Numbered from the stretch's first letter, positions 33,135 to 43,106 are shown. The stretch is 64,000 nucleotides of DNA from Rugalucina vietnamica (GCA_964017185.1 OZ024884.1:19500048-19564047), one strand, 5' to 3'. The notes: generated from the letters alone by a model not told the origin. Numbers and translations are program-made.

Positions 33135-33610
33135 ATGATCCTGAGTATAAACATGATCCGGCTTCCGTCAAATACTTCAAGTCTCTACTACCCTGGAACC
33201 GCTAGGTCAAAGTGGTGCCTCTTTTGAATTAGGCAATGAAAGTTTATATAATTGGTCCAGATCGCATGACCGAAAAAAAACACGCACACACACAAACACA
33301 TAGGAAAACAAATTGACCTTTTTTGTACGTTATTTTGAACGTTATTTTCTTATTTGGCCAGGCAATATACCCGTCATTGTAAGGCGTATTTTGATTTTAT
33401 AATATACTTCTCCTTACATGAAATTGTAATGTGTGAACTAGCGTCTCAATGGAATACACGCTGAAGTGAATAGCTTGTCTGTTTTGGAGAAATGAGTGTT
33501 TTTCTGTTATTCACATATTCTGGAAAATAGCAACATCCTGAATTCGATTAGACATGCTGAATGAGGCTTTATTGTAGTGTTCCATATTCCACCTTCTGAT
33601 ATACCTCGTA
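33135..33610 (+). repeat. Repeat family J, diverged partial unit
   Basis: CATGATCCGGCTTCCGTCAA, CTGGAACCGCTAGGTCAAAG and TATTTTCTTATTTGGCCAGG follow J order with deletions. Confidence 0.5.
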
Positions 33611-33639
33611 GACACCAGAGACACTAGGGTCCTGGGTCG

Positions 33640-33955
33640 GTTTAAGCCCCCAGTAATTGTGTATTACTGATCGTTCCAATGTGATACTTCTGTTGTTGTT
33701 CTAATTGTTTTATGTTTTGGTGTTGAATATTTGTGCTGATTTCTCCTTATGTACGTTTTCATATTTTAGTCAAGTTCGAGTAACTGAGTGGGCCGCCTAT
33801 TTGGAAATAGCTGCTCACTCGGCCTACGATATGTTTTCTTGGTATAAGTAACTTTTTGCCAAGTTGTCATTTTAGTTTTTCCCACCTCGATTTTGGAGTG
33901 GGAATTTCTTTCGGATTGTGGCAGTTCCTGATCATTGCTTACTTTTACCTTTTCT
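33640..33955 (+). repeat. Repeat family C copy
   Basis: GTTTAAGCCCCCAGTAATTG, GATCGTTCCAATGTGATACT, TAACTGAGTGGGCCGCCTAT, CTCACTCGGCCTACGATATG and ACCTCGATTTTGGAGTGGGA in the standard order. Confidence 0.7.
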
Positions 33956-34007
33956 GACAGGACGTCCTACGCAATCTGCTATTATATCTGGTGTTGTGAT
34001 TGACATT

Positions 34008-34243
34008 TAAGCCTGTGCATGAGAAAACCAACAATTTCGGTTCCGACCTGGTCTGACACAAATCGGGTTGTACAGTCACAGAAGATGGTTAGAGGCTGGA
34101 AATTTTGGAGTTAGAAAGCAGTGGAATTGTACTATCCGTGTAGCGAAAACAAAGGCGATGATCAGCTTCGCAGTTACTGCAAAGCTGATCTGCGCCTCTG
34201 TTTTCGCCTATGGAGATTGTTGGTTTTCCCATGCAGCGGCTCA
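34008..34243 (-). mobile_element. MITE/foldback family A, copy (inverted)
   Basis: CCTGTGCATGAGAAAACCAA at the left and TTTTCCCATGCAGCGGCTCA at the right, with inner hairpin GATCAGCTTCGCAG / CTGCAAAGCTGATC. The ends carry the GTGCATG variant also seen at 60419-60627, so these two form a subfamily. Confidence 0.75.
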
Positions 34244-34689
34244 TTTAAAATTCTTTAGGGGCTCTTGGACATCTTTATAAAAATACATCGGTCTTCAAAC
34301 GCGAATTTATTTGCTTTTAAAGTCCTGCTGAAAATATTCTTTTTGTCCAGGAATGTCATCAAGATTTAGTTTGTCAAGAATATCGACAAACAGACCTTAA
34401 CTTATTTTCTTATTTTCTGACCGTCACGTGGTGACAATTTGTTATGGATCGTTATAATACAAATTTCAGTTATATTTCTTTGTGTATTTGTTGAATAACT
34501 TTGGCTCGGTAATCGTAACTAAGAAGTATTATTTTTAATATCAAGTTATTTCTTCGATGTATACGTCCCGTATTTTTACTGCACATTGATCTTGCCAGGG
34601 TGTTTTGCTTAGCTATTTCCTAATTTGGTTTCGAGAACGACTGTGTCAGTTCCTGGCAACTGCTGACTTTGTTTACTACTGCATTTTGA
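34244..34689 (+). repeat. Repeat family J, old fragment
   Basis: CGACAAACAGACCTTAACTT, TCTTCGATGTATACGTCCCG and TTCGAGAACGACTGTGTCAG parallel the middle of J with heavy divergence. Confidence 0.4.
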
Positions 34690-35035
34690 TGAAAATGTAC
34701 AAGTAGGCAATGGTAAGGAAATGGCACGATCAGAAAGAAATTCCCACTCCAAAAAAGAGGTGAAAAAAAAATGAAAAATGAGGTACTTATACTAAGAAAT
34801 TATGTCGTAAGCCGAGTGTGTAGCTATTTCCCAATAGGTGGCAACTAAGTTTGTACCCAAACCTAACTAAAATATGAAAACGCACATGAGGTGCAAACAG
34901 CACAAAAAATCAACACGAAGACATAAAACAATAAGAACCACAACAGAATTATCGCCTTGGAACGATCAGTAATATAAAATTACTGGCGGGCTTAAACTAG
35001 TTTTACACCTTCAGCTTCTGCAGTGAAGCCCACAT
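34690..35035 (-). repeat. Repeat family C, inverted copy
   Basis: GTACAAGTAGGCAATGGTAA, CACGATCAGAAAGAAATTCC, CCAATAGGTGGCAACTAAG and CTTGGAACGATCAGTAATAT are the complement of C. It ends CAGCTTCTGCAGTG at the inner terminal inverted repeat. Confidence 0.7.
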
Positions 35036-35664
35036 AGACCGTTTGATTCTGGGCCGTAACTATAACTCTTAACTTAAAAATGGAAGAAAATTATTGTACT
35101 TTCCTCCCTTGTATGAAAATAATGAAAACATCATCTAAAACCCGTAAACAACTTAGTTAACAATAATACGAGGCCTTAAGGATAGAAAGTCCGTCATTGG
35201 GCGTTTCGACAGGGTCGACCTTAAACCGAATCTATCAATTCAATGGCAGTACAACGAGTAACAATACCCCTAAAAGTAAAAGCCACTTCATCGTTGAACG
35301 TCCTTCGGAATGGGGTAAAAGTGTATGTAGATGGTCCATTTAAAATAACTTGCTTTTTAAAGCTTGACACAAAATTGTAATTCGAAAAATCAGGATCATT
35401 TACACATTATGCTATTTTTATGGCAGAGAGCCCGATTCAAATTGCATTATGCAGTATGGGTGAAAAAGATACACTTGAACCAGATATTTAGACAGGGGTC
35501 CAACCTTGATCCTGTTAGGTGTCAAATTTTACAGCGGACTTTGTAAAATGATGGACTTTGTGAAATAAATTGACCCCGTAAACCAAAAATGCAATTTAGC
35601 TTTTAAGCTAGATACTTTCAGTGTCAGGTATCGTAAAATAACCGATTCACGAAGATAACACGTC
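35036..35664. other. No gene seen; short J tail at the left
   Basis: The first 100 or so bases (CCCACATAGACCGTTTGATT, TTTCCTCCCTTGTATGAAAA) are a J tail resuming after the C insertion. The rest holds no supported frame. Confidence 0.35.
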
Positions 35665-35890
35665 ATGTAATGTATACCCCTTATACCCCACTTTCATGCA
35701 GTAAAAATGGGGTATACATGTGTATACCTATTTTTTCTTATTGATCCAAAACATAGATTGTGGATCAATGTTTTGAGCAAAAATATCAACTCTGAATATC
35801 AAATTTATTCGATTGAAAATTTCAGGTTTTTAGTCGAAACAAAATCTCCTTATATTGCATGGACATGTTTTCGTAATGTATCGTATCTGC
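35665..35890 (+). mobile_element. Element F copy lacking its central palindrome
   Basis: Flanks as in other F copies (ATGTATACCCCTTATACCCC left; ATTGCATGGACATGTTTTCG right). Where the others carry the GTTAGAACCGCC palindrome this copy goes from AACATAGATTGTGG straight to ATCAATGTTTTGAGC. The two outer arms are therefore joined with the hairpin missing, as expected for deletion of an unstable inverted repeat or an ancestral empty state. Confidence 0.6.
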
Positions 35891-36582
35891 CTTTTACAAA
35901 CGCATGTGGCAGGAGTGGGACATTCACATGTTCACGTATTACGGTCGTGAGTAGGTCAAATGGACAGGGTGTTTTGGTTCTCGCCATAGAACAAACCAAT
36001 CATACTTCTTTTTAATAGATACGCATGGTGTACGAGCAAACTAAACTGTATTTGGGAACCATTATACCTCGTGAATGTACAGTTAAACATTTCTTGAACA
36101 TTTTCAGAATTAAAATGAATATACCCATTACCTTATTTGACGAATGTATACACAGTATAGAACGGACGAAGAACTCGCAAGCGCTCAGAAAATGATAATT
36201 AACAAAGCATAATGATCAAGATTTTATATATTGTAAATTCAAAACAAAAATGTAGTGACGTTGAATTTTAGAATTTTATAAACAACACAATATGGCTGTA
36301 AACTTCCTAAACTAAACAATGCGTTATGTGACATGTATGTAAAATTTCTAAATAACTGTTTAGATAATATAACTCAGGATGTCTCTCAAAATCACTGCCA
36401 AAAGAACTAGATGGGCTGCTTGTGCCTCCAGGCAAAGCTTATACACTACTGACTGACCATCTGATTACTGGTTAACCGCTCAGGTCTAAGTCTGCACAGG
36501 AAAAGTGTTTCAAGTCCAATCATTTATACATACCTGTGTATAAGCTGGGTGGTTCTATTTAAAGCACTTGTTGGATGTCATG
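35891..36582. other. No feature recognised
   Basis: AT-rich, with no supported frame or shared repeat. Confidence 0.3.
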
Positions 36583-36690
36583 ACATCCTCAGTTTGGTAA
36601 AAGTCCCATAAAGTGGAGGCAACGTCCCGGCATGACCATTGCTGTTGACTGGGACGCTAAGCCTCAAATCGATCAACAAACAAACAAACA
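36583..36690 (-). mobile_element. Probable SINE 3' fragment with (CAAA)n tail
   Basis: GTTGACTGGGACGCTAAGCC then CAAATCGATCAACAAACAAA resembles the 'gggacgttaa...(caaa)n' tail of mollusc tRNA-derived SINEs. No tRNA-like head was recognised, so this is a truncated copy. The orientation follows the usual drawing of the tail and is uncertain. Confidence 0.35.
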
Positions 36691-37530
36691 AAATCACTGC
36701 AACGTCCATTGTGTGTGATTGAATACCCATAAGGCTGTTTTGTAATGGGACGCGGTTCTTTCTTTCTTCAGAGATTGAAACAACACTAAATCCAGTTAAC
36801 ACATATGTATGATTGGCATATCTATACCTGGTATAGAGTTCCAAATATAGATATGTTCTAACTATTCAATAATGGTCAAATACCACTTGTCAACAACTAA
36901 ATGTTATGTACAACAAAAACATAGACAAAAAGAAATACATCAACAAAATAAAGTAAATAACAAATGAAGGATCAAAATCAAAACTTCACATTTTAGAAAA
37001 TAATAAAATAAAAATCTGGTTACATTGTGATTTATTAAAGAAGCCCTAGTAGGTGATAACAGATTATTTTTGAATTCTTTAATTATTTGTATGTGATTTC
37101 AAAGATCGACACTTGCTCTCCAAAGACGCATATGCCCACTATAAAAGATCCTCATCTTAGTAAAACAATGTCTGTCGACAGATTTTTTGATTTTTTTTTT
37201 ACTATCTATTAAACAATACTTTATTAACAAAATAATAATTCATTGTTTCAGTAACATTTTGTGCTTTTTTGGCTGCATTTCGCATGCACATGTAACTAAA
37301 TGATGGTCACTTACGCTGCTTACTACTTACATGAAGATCAAATACTGATCTCGTATTGCTGCATTACATAAATACGTTGAAGTTTTATAAAAAAAAATGT
37401 ACAATTACAACTATCCAAGTTAACTTGACAACAAATATCACAATTTAAAAATTGTAAATGCAGCAACGATCTAATAAAATTATAAATTGCATAATATAAA
37501 TGAAATAAAAAATGTAAATGTAACAAGCAT
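36691..37530. other. No feature recognised
   Basis: AT-rich, low-complexity DNA. Confidence 0.3.
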
Positions 37531-37992
37531 GGTTACATTGCGTCCTCTTAACATATAAAATGGTTACATTGCGTCCTCATGAACAGCAAGGCACAACTGC
37601 AATTCAAATATTGACAAAGGAATCCAGCTATCTGCAAACCAGATTTATGAAATTTATCATAATCATCCCTTGACTTAAACTCGTTAATAGTTAATGACGA
37701 GATATTGCAAAGTGTTTTATTGGTTATTTTCAATATTTGATTGCTACACCATACATTAGGTGACATTCAAAACAGTTGTCTAATGAGATTTATGCCCTGA
37801 AAGATATCTTTTGAGTGAGCTATTCACGTGAAATATTATATTTACATACCAATATTACCTATATATAAACGGAAATATTAAATTAAGTTTCAGTCAAAAT
37901 GTTATATTTCGGTTTGCAGTGGTGCCTTACTGACGAAAATAAATGGTTACATTGCGTCCACGACACAAATAATGTGGTTACATTGCGTCCTC
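37531..37992. repeat. Two pairs of a 31-bp spaced repeat (GGTTACATTGCGTCC)
   Basis: The 15-mer GGTTACATTGCGTCC starts at 37531 and 37562 and again at 37945 and 37976. Both pairs have exactly 31-base spacing, and the pairs are 414 bp apart. Sequence between motif copies is not conserved beyond a few bases. They lie downstream of paralogue 1 on its strand. They may be remnants of a 31-bp tandem array or protein-binding sites; nothing decides between these. Confidence 0.7.
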
Positions 37993-38166
37993 GAAATAAA
38001 AAAAAATATGGAAAAGTGCACATTTGGCATTCTACACATTGTGAATTTAAGGTGACTTTCAAAAACCAACTAGTGTTCAATGTGCTCAAAGCATTGGATC
38101 TAACGGGTGCTTACTCTAGCTTTATGGTTATAAGTTAACACTAGGACAAAAACTGCCAAAAGTGTA

Positions 38167-38228
38167 AAACAAAAACAAAAAAAAAAAAACAAAAAAAAAA
38201 AACAAAAAAAAAAAAAAAAAAAAAAAAG
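38167..38228. repeat. A-rich tract interrupted by single C
   Basis: (A)nC blocks ending in a run of more than 20 A. No element attached to it was recognised. Confidence 0.95.
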
Positions 38229-38444
38229 ATTTACAAAAGTCACTTTTTTTCTCAACATCCAAACCAGTTTTGGACTTTTCCTAGAGAAATATGATAAAAC
38301 TTGTACTTCACATAGGCAAACGTACCCCTATACAATAAACCATATTTCTCTTCAAAAGATACTAACATGGTTTGAAATATTAAGAAAGAGTGGGTTATGT
38401 TAAACTTTGATTCCATTCCTTATTTGTAAGAGTAAGAGCACTGT

Positions 38445-38980
38445 CTACATTGAGTCTTTGTAATAGATTATTTTATCAGCAGAATCATACACCCCATCTG
38501 CTGACGCTCTGAGGACCGTAATCATTGGGTTGTGCTTACTCCCCTTTTTATCCACCACGATCAGCCTATTCCCGATCATCCCTGTCACGAGTCTGTTCCC
38601 GCCAGGGTACGTCTTCTTCGTAACCAACCATGGTTTCAGGGAGTTAAAATCTGCCATAGCGCTCTCGAAATCACCTACTTTGTGAAACAGTCTGACATTC
38701 TTTTCCTTTGTACCAACTTGTTCAGAACCTTTAAGGAGTCGAGTTGCTGCAATTAGCCCTTGTACCCCGTCGCCAAGAAATGATTTCACTGCCTTTTTGA
38801 CTCGTTTTAGACCTCTTATCCGCTTACCTACGGGTGTTTTGTCGATGATGTCATATCCGCTTCTGACAAAGAGCGGATCTCCGATTGTTCTGACGTCATC
38901 TATTATGTCAGGGTCACCATGATGCCTCGCTATCGCCAGCACGTGAAGGCTAAAGGCAATGATGAGGATAGCTTTCGATA
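38445..38980 (-). CDS. Secreted-family paralogue 1, main exon
   Basis: The exon runs from an acceptor (TTTCTTTTTCAG, 38981-38992) to TAG at 38445-38447. Joined to the 13-base exon at 39791-39803 it gives 182 residues. Residues 1-22 form a signal peptide (SKAILIIAFSLHVLAIA core). A charged linker with basic clusters follows (GKRIRGLKRVKKAVK, 56-70), then the family C-terminal domain: DFESAMADFNSLKP (108-121), TGMIGNRLIVVDKKG (137-151), P-M-ITVLR (156-162) and GVYDSADKIIYY (167-178). It is the most divergent of the four copies, and the KGAEIVKKLL helix is recognisable only as a looser equivalent. Function is unknown: a small extracellular protein, possibly processed at basic sites. It lies about 13 kb downstream of the nearest sister in transcription direction. 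Confidence 0.8.
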
Positions 38981-39790
38981 CTGAAAAAGAAATTATTATA
39001 TTTTTAACGTATAACTCGATTTTGATTCGTCCATAAAATAATTGGATGATTTTGTAAAGTAATCACGTAAGGGGTTTAGCTGCTCCACTGCATAGTCATA
39101 AGACAACTTCTATTTTATTGAAGACATGGAATGGTCTAGTAAGGGGTTTGTTCTTTATATAGGTGGAATGTTTTCCGAAAATCAGCATATGTAAGATACA
39201 GAAAGGCACATTTTGGGTTAAGACTTTAGTCAATATAATATTGATACCGAACAATAATATTACCATACGAGGATGGGTCAGAAAGTTCTGTCATAGGTGT
39301 TATAACTTTGTTAATAGACATGATAGGTTGTTGTATTGTGGGTCAGAAAGTTCTGTCATAGGTGTTATAACTTTGTTAATAGACATGATAGGTTGTTGTA
39401 TTATAACTTGATTGAAAGGGCTACGTTTCCCCTTCACAATGATGCCAAAAGAATGCACGAAAGAAATAAATACTTCGAAATAGACGCATTGAAAGACACC
39501 TGGGGTAAAACCATCATTATAAAGATGAAACGTAGCCCTTTCAATCAAGGTATAATACAGCAATCTATCATGTCTATTAACAAAGTTATAACACCTATGG
39601 CAGAACTTTCTGGCCCAACCTCGTATTATTATGATAATTGACTGAAACATGCATGTGGAGAAGAGAATAGTTTTACTTTGGTTATAAGTGATACGATTCT
39701 GCAAACCTTAATATAAAACAATAAAGACATTGCGTACAATCAATATTCTAAAGACAATACATACATTGATGAATAAATAGAAATAGTTAC
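38981..39790 (-). other. Intron of paralogue 1 (810 bp, phase 1)
   Basis: GTAACT donor after TCTG at 39791 and TTTTTCAG acceptor before TATCG at 38980. It contains palindromic element L. The splice is inferred from sequence only, but it restores a start codon and completes a signal peptide that is cut off without it. Confidence 0.7.
39254..39636. mobile_element. Palindromic element L in the intron, with one arm duplicated in tandem
   Basis: Left arm ATACGAGGATGGGTCAGAAA...AGACATGATAGG and right arm ...ATCATGTCTATTAACAAAG...AACCTCGTAT form an inverted repeat of more than 100 bp. The left arm is present twice: GGGTCAGAAAGTTCTGTCAT starts at 39275 and 39340, 65 bp apart and almost identical. 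A second inner pair is GAAAGGGCTACGTTTC / GAAACGTAGCCCTTTC. Frames of 82-134 codons across it are readings of the palindrome on either strand. Confidence 0.75.
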
Positions 39791-39803
39791 CAGAAAGTTG
39801 CAT
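39791..39803 (-). CDS. Secreted-family paralogue 1, first coding exon (13 bases)
   Basis: ATGCAACTTTCTG followed by the donor GTAACT encodes M-Q-L-S plus the first base of codon 5. The short exon explains why the main exon has no ATG at its beginning. The upstream 5' UTR would occupy roughly 39804-39885. Confidence 0.65.
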
Positions 39804-39908
39804 GTTGAAGTCGTTAATAATGCACTTTGTCATAATATTTTTTTTTTCGCTGTGCCCGCTGCAGAGACACAGAAGAAAATGTGTTTCAAGCTAGAAAATG
39901 AACTTGAT

Positions 39909-39917
39909 TTTTAAAGT
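39909..39917 (-). promoter_or_regulatory. Possible TATA-like box for paralogue 1
   Basis: TTTAAAAA on the minus strand about 105 bases before the start codon, in front of a pyrimidine-rich stretch (TTTTCTTCTGTGTCTCTGC). Position fits a promoter, but the motif is weak and common in AT-rich DNA. Confidence 0.2.
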
Positions 39918-40339
39918 AAAACAAATGGCATGTGACGTAACTTTAACATAGAGATTATGTTCTGGCATGCACGAAACGCGTCATGAATGATATCTTATTT
40001 CTAACAGACTGAGCTAAAAGTGGAAGAGTCATGGGATTTTTGATGATACGTACAAATATAGTTTAAGGCCAAGGCACCTTATCTGGACAACTTAAAAAGT
40101 ACATGTATACATGGTATTCATTCTTGTTCAATGCGCACCCTGAGCAAGCCTCTTGAGGGAAAATGAACCATTTTAAATGTATAGGCTAGCATGGTTCTAG
40201 TCTGGTACCAGTCAACTAGCGTATGATGTCAATCTGGTGATAAGCAATGACAAGGAACCAGCACAAACGGAACTGATACCACGTGACTTTGTTTTACTGA
40301 TCGTAAGAGATCCACATGTCAGTGAGATTGGTAGTTTGC
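39918..40339. other. No feature recognised
   Basis: Presumed upstream region of paralogue 1. Nothing distinctive. Confidence 0.3.
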
Positions 40340-40376
40340 TTTTCTTCTTCTTCTTCTCCTTCTTCTTCTTCTTCTT

Positions 40377-40407
<31 letters not shown>

Positions 40408-40424
40408 TTATTATTATTATTATT
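40340..40424. repeat. (CTT)n(TTA)n microsatellite
   Basis: About 20 CTT units with one interruption, passing into TTA units. The phenylalanine/leucine frame over it is spurious. Confidence 0.97.
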
Positions 40425-40994
40425 GACATATCAGTTTGCCTTAGTTTTTGTTCGAAGTACATTTCAGTTTAGTCTGGTGACCTAATCACCTTTCACGTCC
40501 AACCTACTTTTTGAAGATACGTGGTACATATTTGTCTCGCTTCGGAATTTCCCACAAGTAATGCCACGAAACAATCTTCATTGTCTCTAGAGAAATTTGT
40601 AGTTATCAGAAGCGACGAGATTATTAAAATAATATGCTAATCATCAGAATAAGTTTTATAAATAATGCCAGCAATGACACTGACGGCATAGTGAGAAGGC
40701 AGCACCGCTCTGCATGCTGTTCTCAGCGACACGTTAGTACTTGTTAACGTATAAACGTTTTTTCTCGACGCCACTTAACTTTGTCACGATATGCATTCTT
40801 CTAATATCACCTTTCGAATGCGTGAAAAGTCCAAATTGCACATTCCGTATTTGTTATATGTAGCACAATAATGCTGCAAAAGCGCACGTCATCTTATTCC
40901 TGAAGGATATCTGCATAAGCGCACACTGCGTATCTGTCACAACGTTACTCTTCTCTTCAACTAAATAGTATCTTACAATTGTATTGAAACTTAT
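40425..40994. other. No feature recognised
   Basis: No supported frame or shared repeat. Confidence 0.3.
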
Positions 40995-41170
40995 TGGGTT
41001 CGAGCCCTGCACTGGCCACATGTGAGACAAGTCAAGTTCTGCTTGCGTGTGTGCCAGGGCCCAGGTGGTTTTCCTCGGGGTTCTCCCGTTTTTGCCCATC
41101 TACTGATTGGCCCGTCTCATATGAGCTGAAATAATCTTGAAAGGGACGTAAAACTGAATTAAAAAAAAGA
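40995..41170 (+). mobile_element. tRNA-derived SINE, 5'-truncated copy with A-rich tail
   Basis: Begins with the B-box region GGGTTCGAGCCCTGC and continues ACATGTGAGACAAGTCAAG, TTGGCCCGTCTCATATGAGC and CTTGAAAGGGACGTAAAACT, ending GAATTAAAAAAAAG. The fuller copy is at 53751-53987. The A box is missing here. Confidence 0.75.
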
Positions 41171-41335
41171 AAAGAAACATATTGACAGGACACCGGAACA
41201 AGAGGCCTAACTCCGCCGTGTAGTGTCCTTGTGCAAGACACTTTAAGCCCCCCTCCCCCGTAGTACAGGTTAATACCACGGAAGCTTTGGCTCCGTCCCT
41301 ACACGACTGGAACTCTTGTTGGCTTGAACGTTAAG
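41171..41335 (-). mobile_element. Possible second SINE-like fragment
   Basis: TCCTTGTGCAAGACACTTTA and a GC-rich block to GAACTCTTGTTGGCTTGAAC resemble bodies of other mollusc SINEs. It abuts the previous SINE's tail. Assignment is weak, and the strand is a guess. Confidence 0.25.
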
Positions 41336-41383
41336 ACACAAACATAACACACAGATCAAGACATCAGGAAAACATGTCCGTGA

Positions 41384-41640
41384 AATGAATACCCCCTTAT
41401 ACCCCTCTTTTATGTAGCAAAACTGGGGTTTGCAGGGGTATAATTATTTTTCTTATTTTTGCTCCAAAACATAGATTGTAGGTACTCGTTAGAACCGCCT
41501 CGACGAGGCGGTTCTAACGTGTACCCACAATCTATGTTTTGAGCAAAAATAAGAAAAATATCAACACTTTTCTGATGAAATTTTCATTTTTTACAATTTT
41601 AAAAATCTCTGTATATTGCATGGGCAAGTTTTCGTAATGT
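41384..41640 (+). mobile_element. Palindromic element F, best copy
   Basis: ACATAGATTGTAGGTACTCG-TTAGAACCGCCTCG / CGAGGCGGTTCTAACGTG-TACCCACAATCTATGT is almost perfectly mirrored over about 80 bases. Outer flanks are ATACCCCTCTTTTATGTAGC (left) and TGCATGGGCAAGTTTTCGTA (right). Five other copies lie in the window. Non-coding. Confidence 0.8.
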
Positions 41641-41689
41641 CTTTCTCAGCGAGCAAGTTATCTAGTCCTCATCAACCAAAATCAAAGCT

Positions 41690-41770
41690 GACTACAAGTA
41701 CAACAGAGGAGCAGAAAAAAAAGTAACATAAAGATTAATCACTACAGATTTGCCTTCGAACGATCCTTAT
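41690..41770 (+). repeat. Repeat family P, short block
   Basis: AAGTACAACAGAGGAGCAGA, AAAGATTAATCACTACAGAT and TTCGAACGATCC match the blocks at 23745-24020. Confidence 0.4.
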
Positions 41771-41859
41771 GGGAAATGTCTGCAGCCATGGTGACCTGTG
41801 TTTCGATCCAGTCGTCCTCCTGTAATTGGATAAAACCTTTACCATACTACAAAGATGCT

Positions 41860-42705
41860 GAGTAACGTAGTGGCCTCCTATTGGGAAATAGCTGTTCTCT
41901 TTATATAAGTAAATGATCGTCAATTTAGTTTTTTCCAACATCGGTTTTTAGCTCACCTGAGCCGAAGGCTCATAAGGTGAGCTTATAGGATGGCCATGCT
42001 CCGTCGTCCGTCGTCGTCGTCGTTGTCGTTGTCGTCCACACTTTTCAAAGATCTTCTCCTCTGGAACCCCTGGTCCAATCAATGCCAAACTTCATGTGGA
42101 GCATCCTTAGGAAGGGGAACTAAAGTTTGTATAAATGGTCTAGGTCACATGACCAAGATGGCCGCCATGCCCATATATGGTAAAAACTTTAAAAAATCTT
42201 CTTCTCCAGAACCGGTGAACCGATTTCAATGAAACATGGTATGTAACATCAGAGACTCTGTCCCATCATAATTTATATAAATCATGACCTTTGGTTGATT
42301 TTGGCCTATTTTACGGCAAGGTCAACTTTGGTCACATAGGCTTCTCTGGAATCGGTGGACCGATTTCAATGAAACTTTGTATGTAGCATTGGGGGCTCTT
42401 GCCCTTTGTAGTTTATATAAATCATTACCTTGGGTTGACCTTGACCTATTAAACTGTAAATTTAAACAGGTCAAATATTGCCAGAAAGATTTGAAAGTTG
42501 GTAGATACAGATAGTGTTAATAATTATGTGAGTATTTGAGTTCAAGTTTACATTTTACGTTGGCCAACATGGCCTTAGCCAAAGGTCGTTCATCAAAGAC
42601 AAAATCTCAGAGGAGCGATATCAGGACCATTGGTCCTCTGGTTGTAGTATAGTAGGAAATTCTTTCTGATAGTGTCGTTTCCTGATCATTGCTTACGTTT
42701 ACGTT
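41860..42705 (+). repeat. Repeat family C, split by element B
   Basis: Left part GTAGTGGCCTCCTATTGGGA to CCAACATCGGTTTTT; right part from 42646, GTAGGAAATTCTTTCTGATA to CTGATCATTGCTTACG. Together they follow the normal C order with B lying between. Confidence 0.7.
41947..42645 (+). mobile_element. Hairpin-ended element B, 0.7-kb copy
   Basis: Both hairpin ends are present: TTAGCTCACCTGAGCCGAAG at the left, AGGACCATTGGTCCTCTGGT at the right. Interior modules are CTTTTCAAAGATCTTCTCCT, GGTCACATGACCAAGATGGC and AGAACCGGTGAACCGATTTC, fewer than in the 10.2-kb copy. Non-coding. Confidence 0.8.
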
Positions 42706-42740
42706 TTTTTTTTTTTTTTTTTTTTGTTTTTTTTTTTTTC
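42704..42740. repeat. Poly(T) tract
   Basis: About 35 T with one G. It lies at the end of the interrupted C copy. Confidence 0.95.
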
Positions 42741-42867
42741 CAGATGAAAGTCAATTGCACTCTGCCATTTGGTCTCAGCGGTTTTCCTTTTGATCTTTGG
42801 ACATAACAAAAGTTTATAAATGATCATTTCAATATTTCTGCCATTTTTGTTGCTGGTATAATATTTT

Positions 42868-43106
42868 CCCCATTCTACAATACATGACGTAAAAGCAGAG
42901 TGAAAAGTACATTTCATTCGGTTAATTCATTTTCACCGTAACTAGTTTTATTATTTTAGTGATTTAAAATTGTTTAATGCATGTGCTAGAAACGAGACAA
43001 TATTGAAATTTGATAGCCACAGTTCTATATCCGAAATTTGAACTTTTGTGCAATCAACTTTCTAAACTAAGAATACATGTAGCACAGCGTAATACATTGT
43101 ACCAAT
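42868..43106. repeat. Target-site duplication of the LINE, 3' side (239 bp)
   Basis: CCCCATTCTACAATACATGA to ATACATTGTACCAAT is repeated at 47262-47500 with the same length and only three differences. It flanks the LINE exactly. Confidence 0.85.

Noticed and set aside
38532-38756. Plus-strand frame over paralogue 1 (and similar at 52576-52770 and 58929-59177)
   Set aside because: Antisense shadows of the minus-strand coding exons, which carry signal peptides and conserved motifs.
39300-39704. A 134-codon minus-strand frame and 101-codon plus-strand counterpart
   Set aside because: Both are readings of the two arms of palindrome L; the similar peptides on opposite strands give this away.
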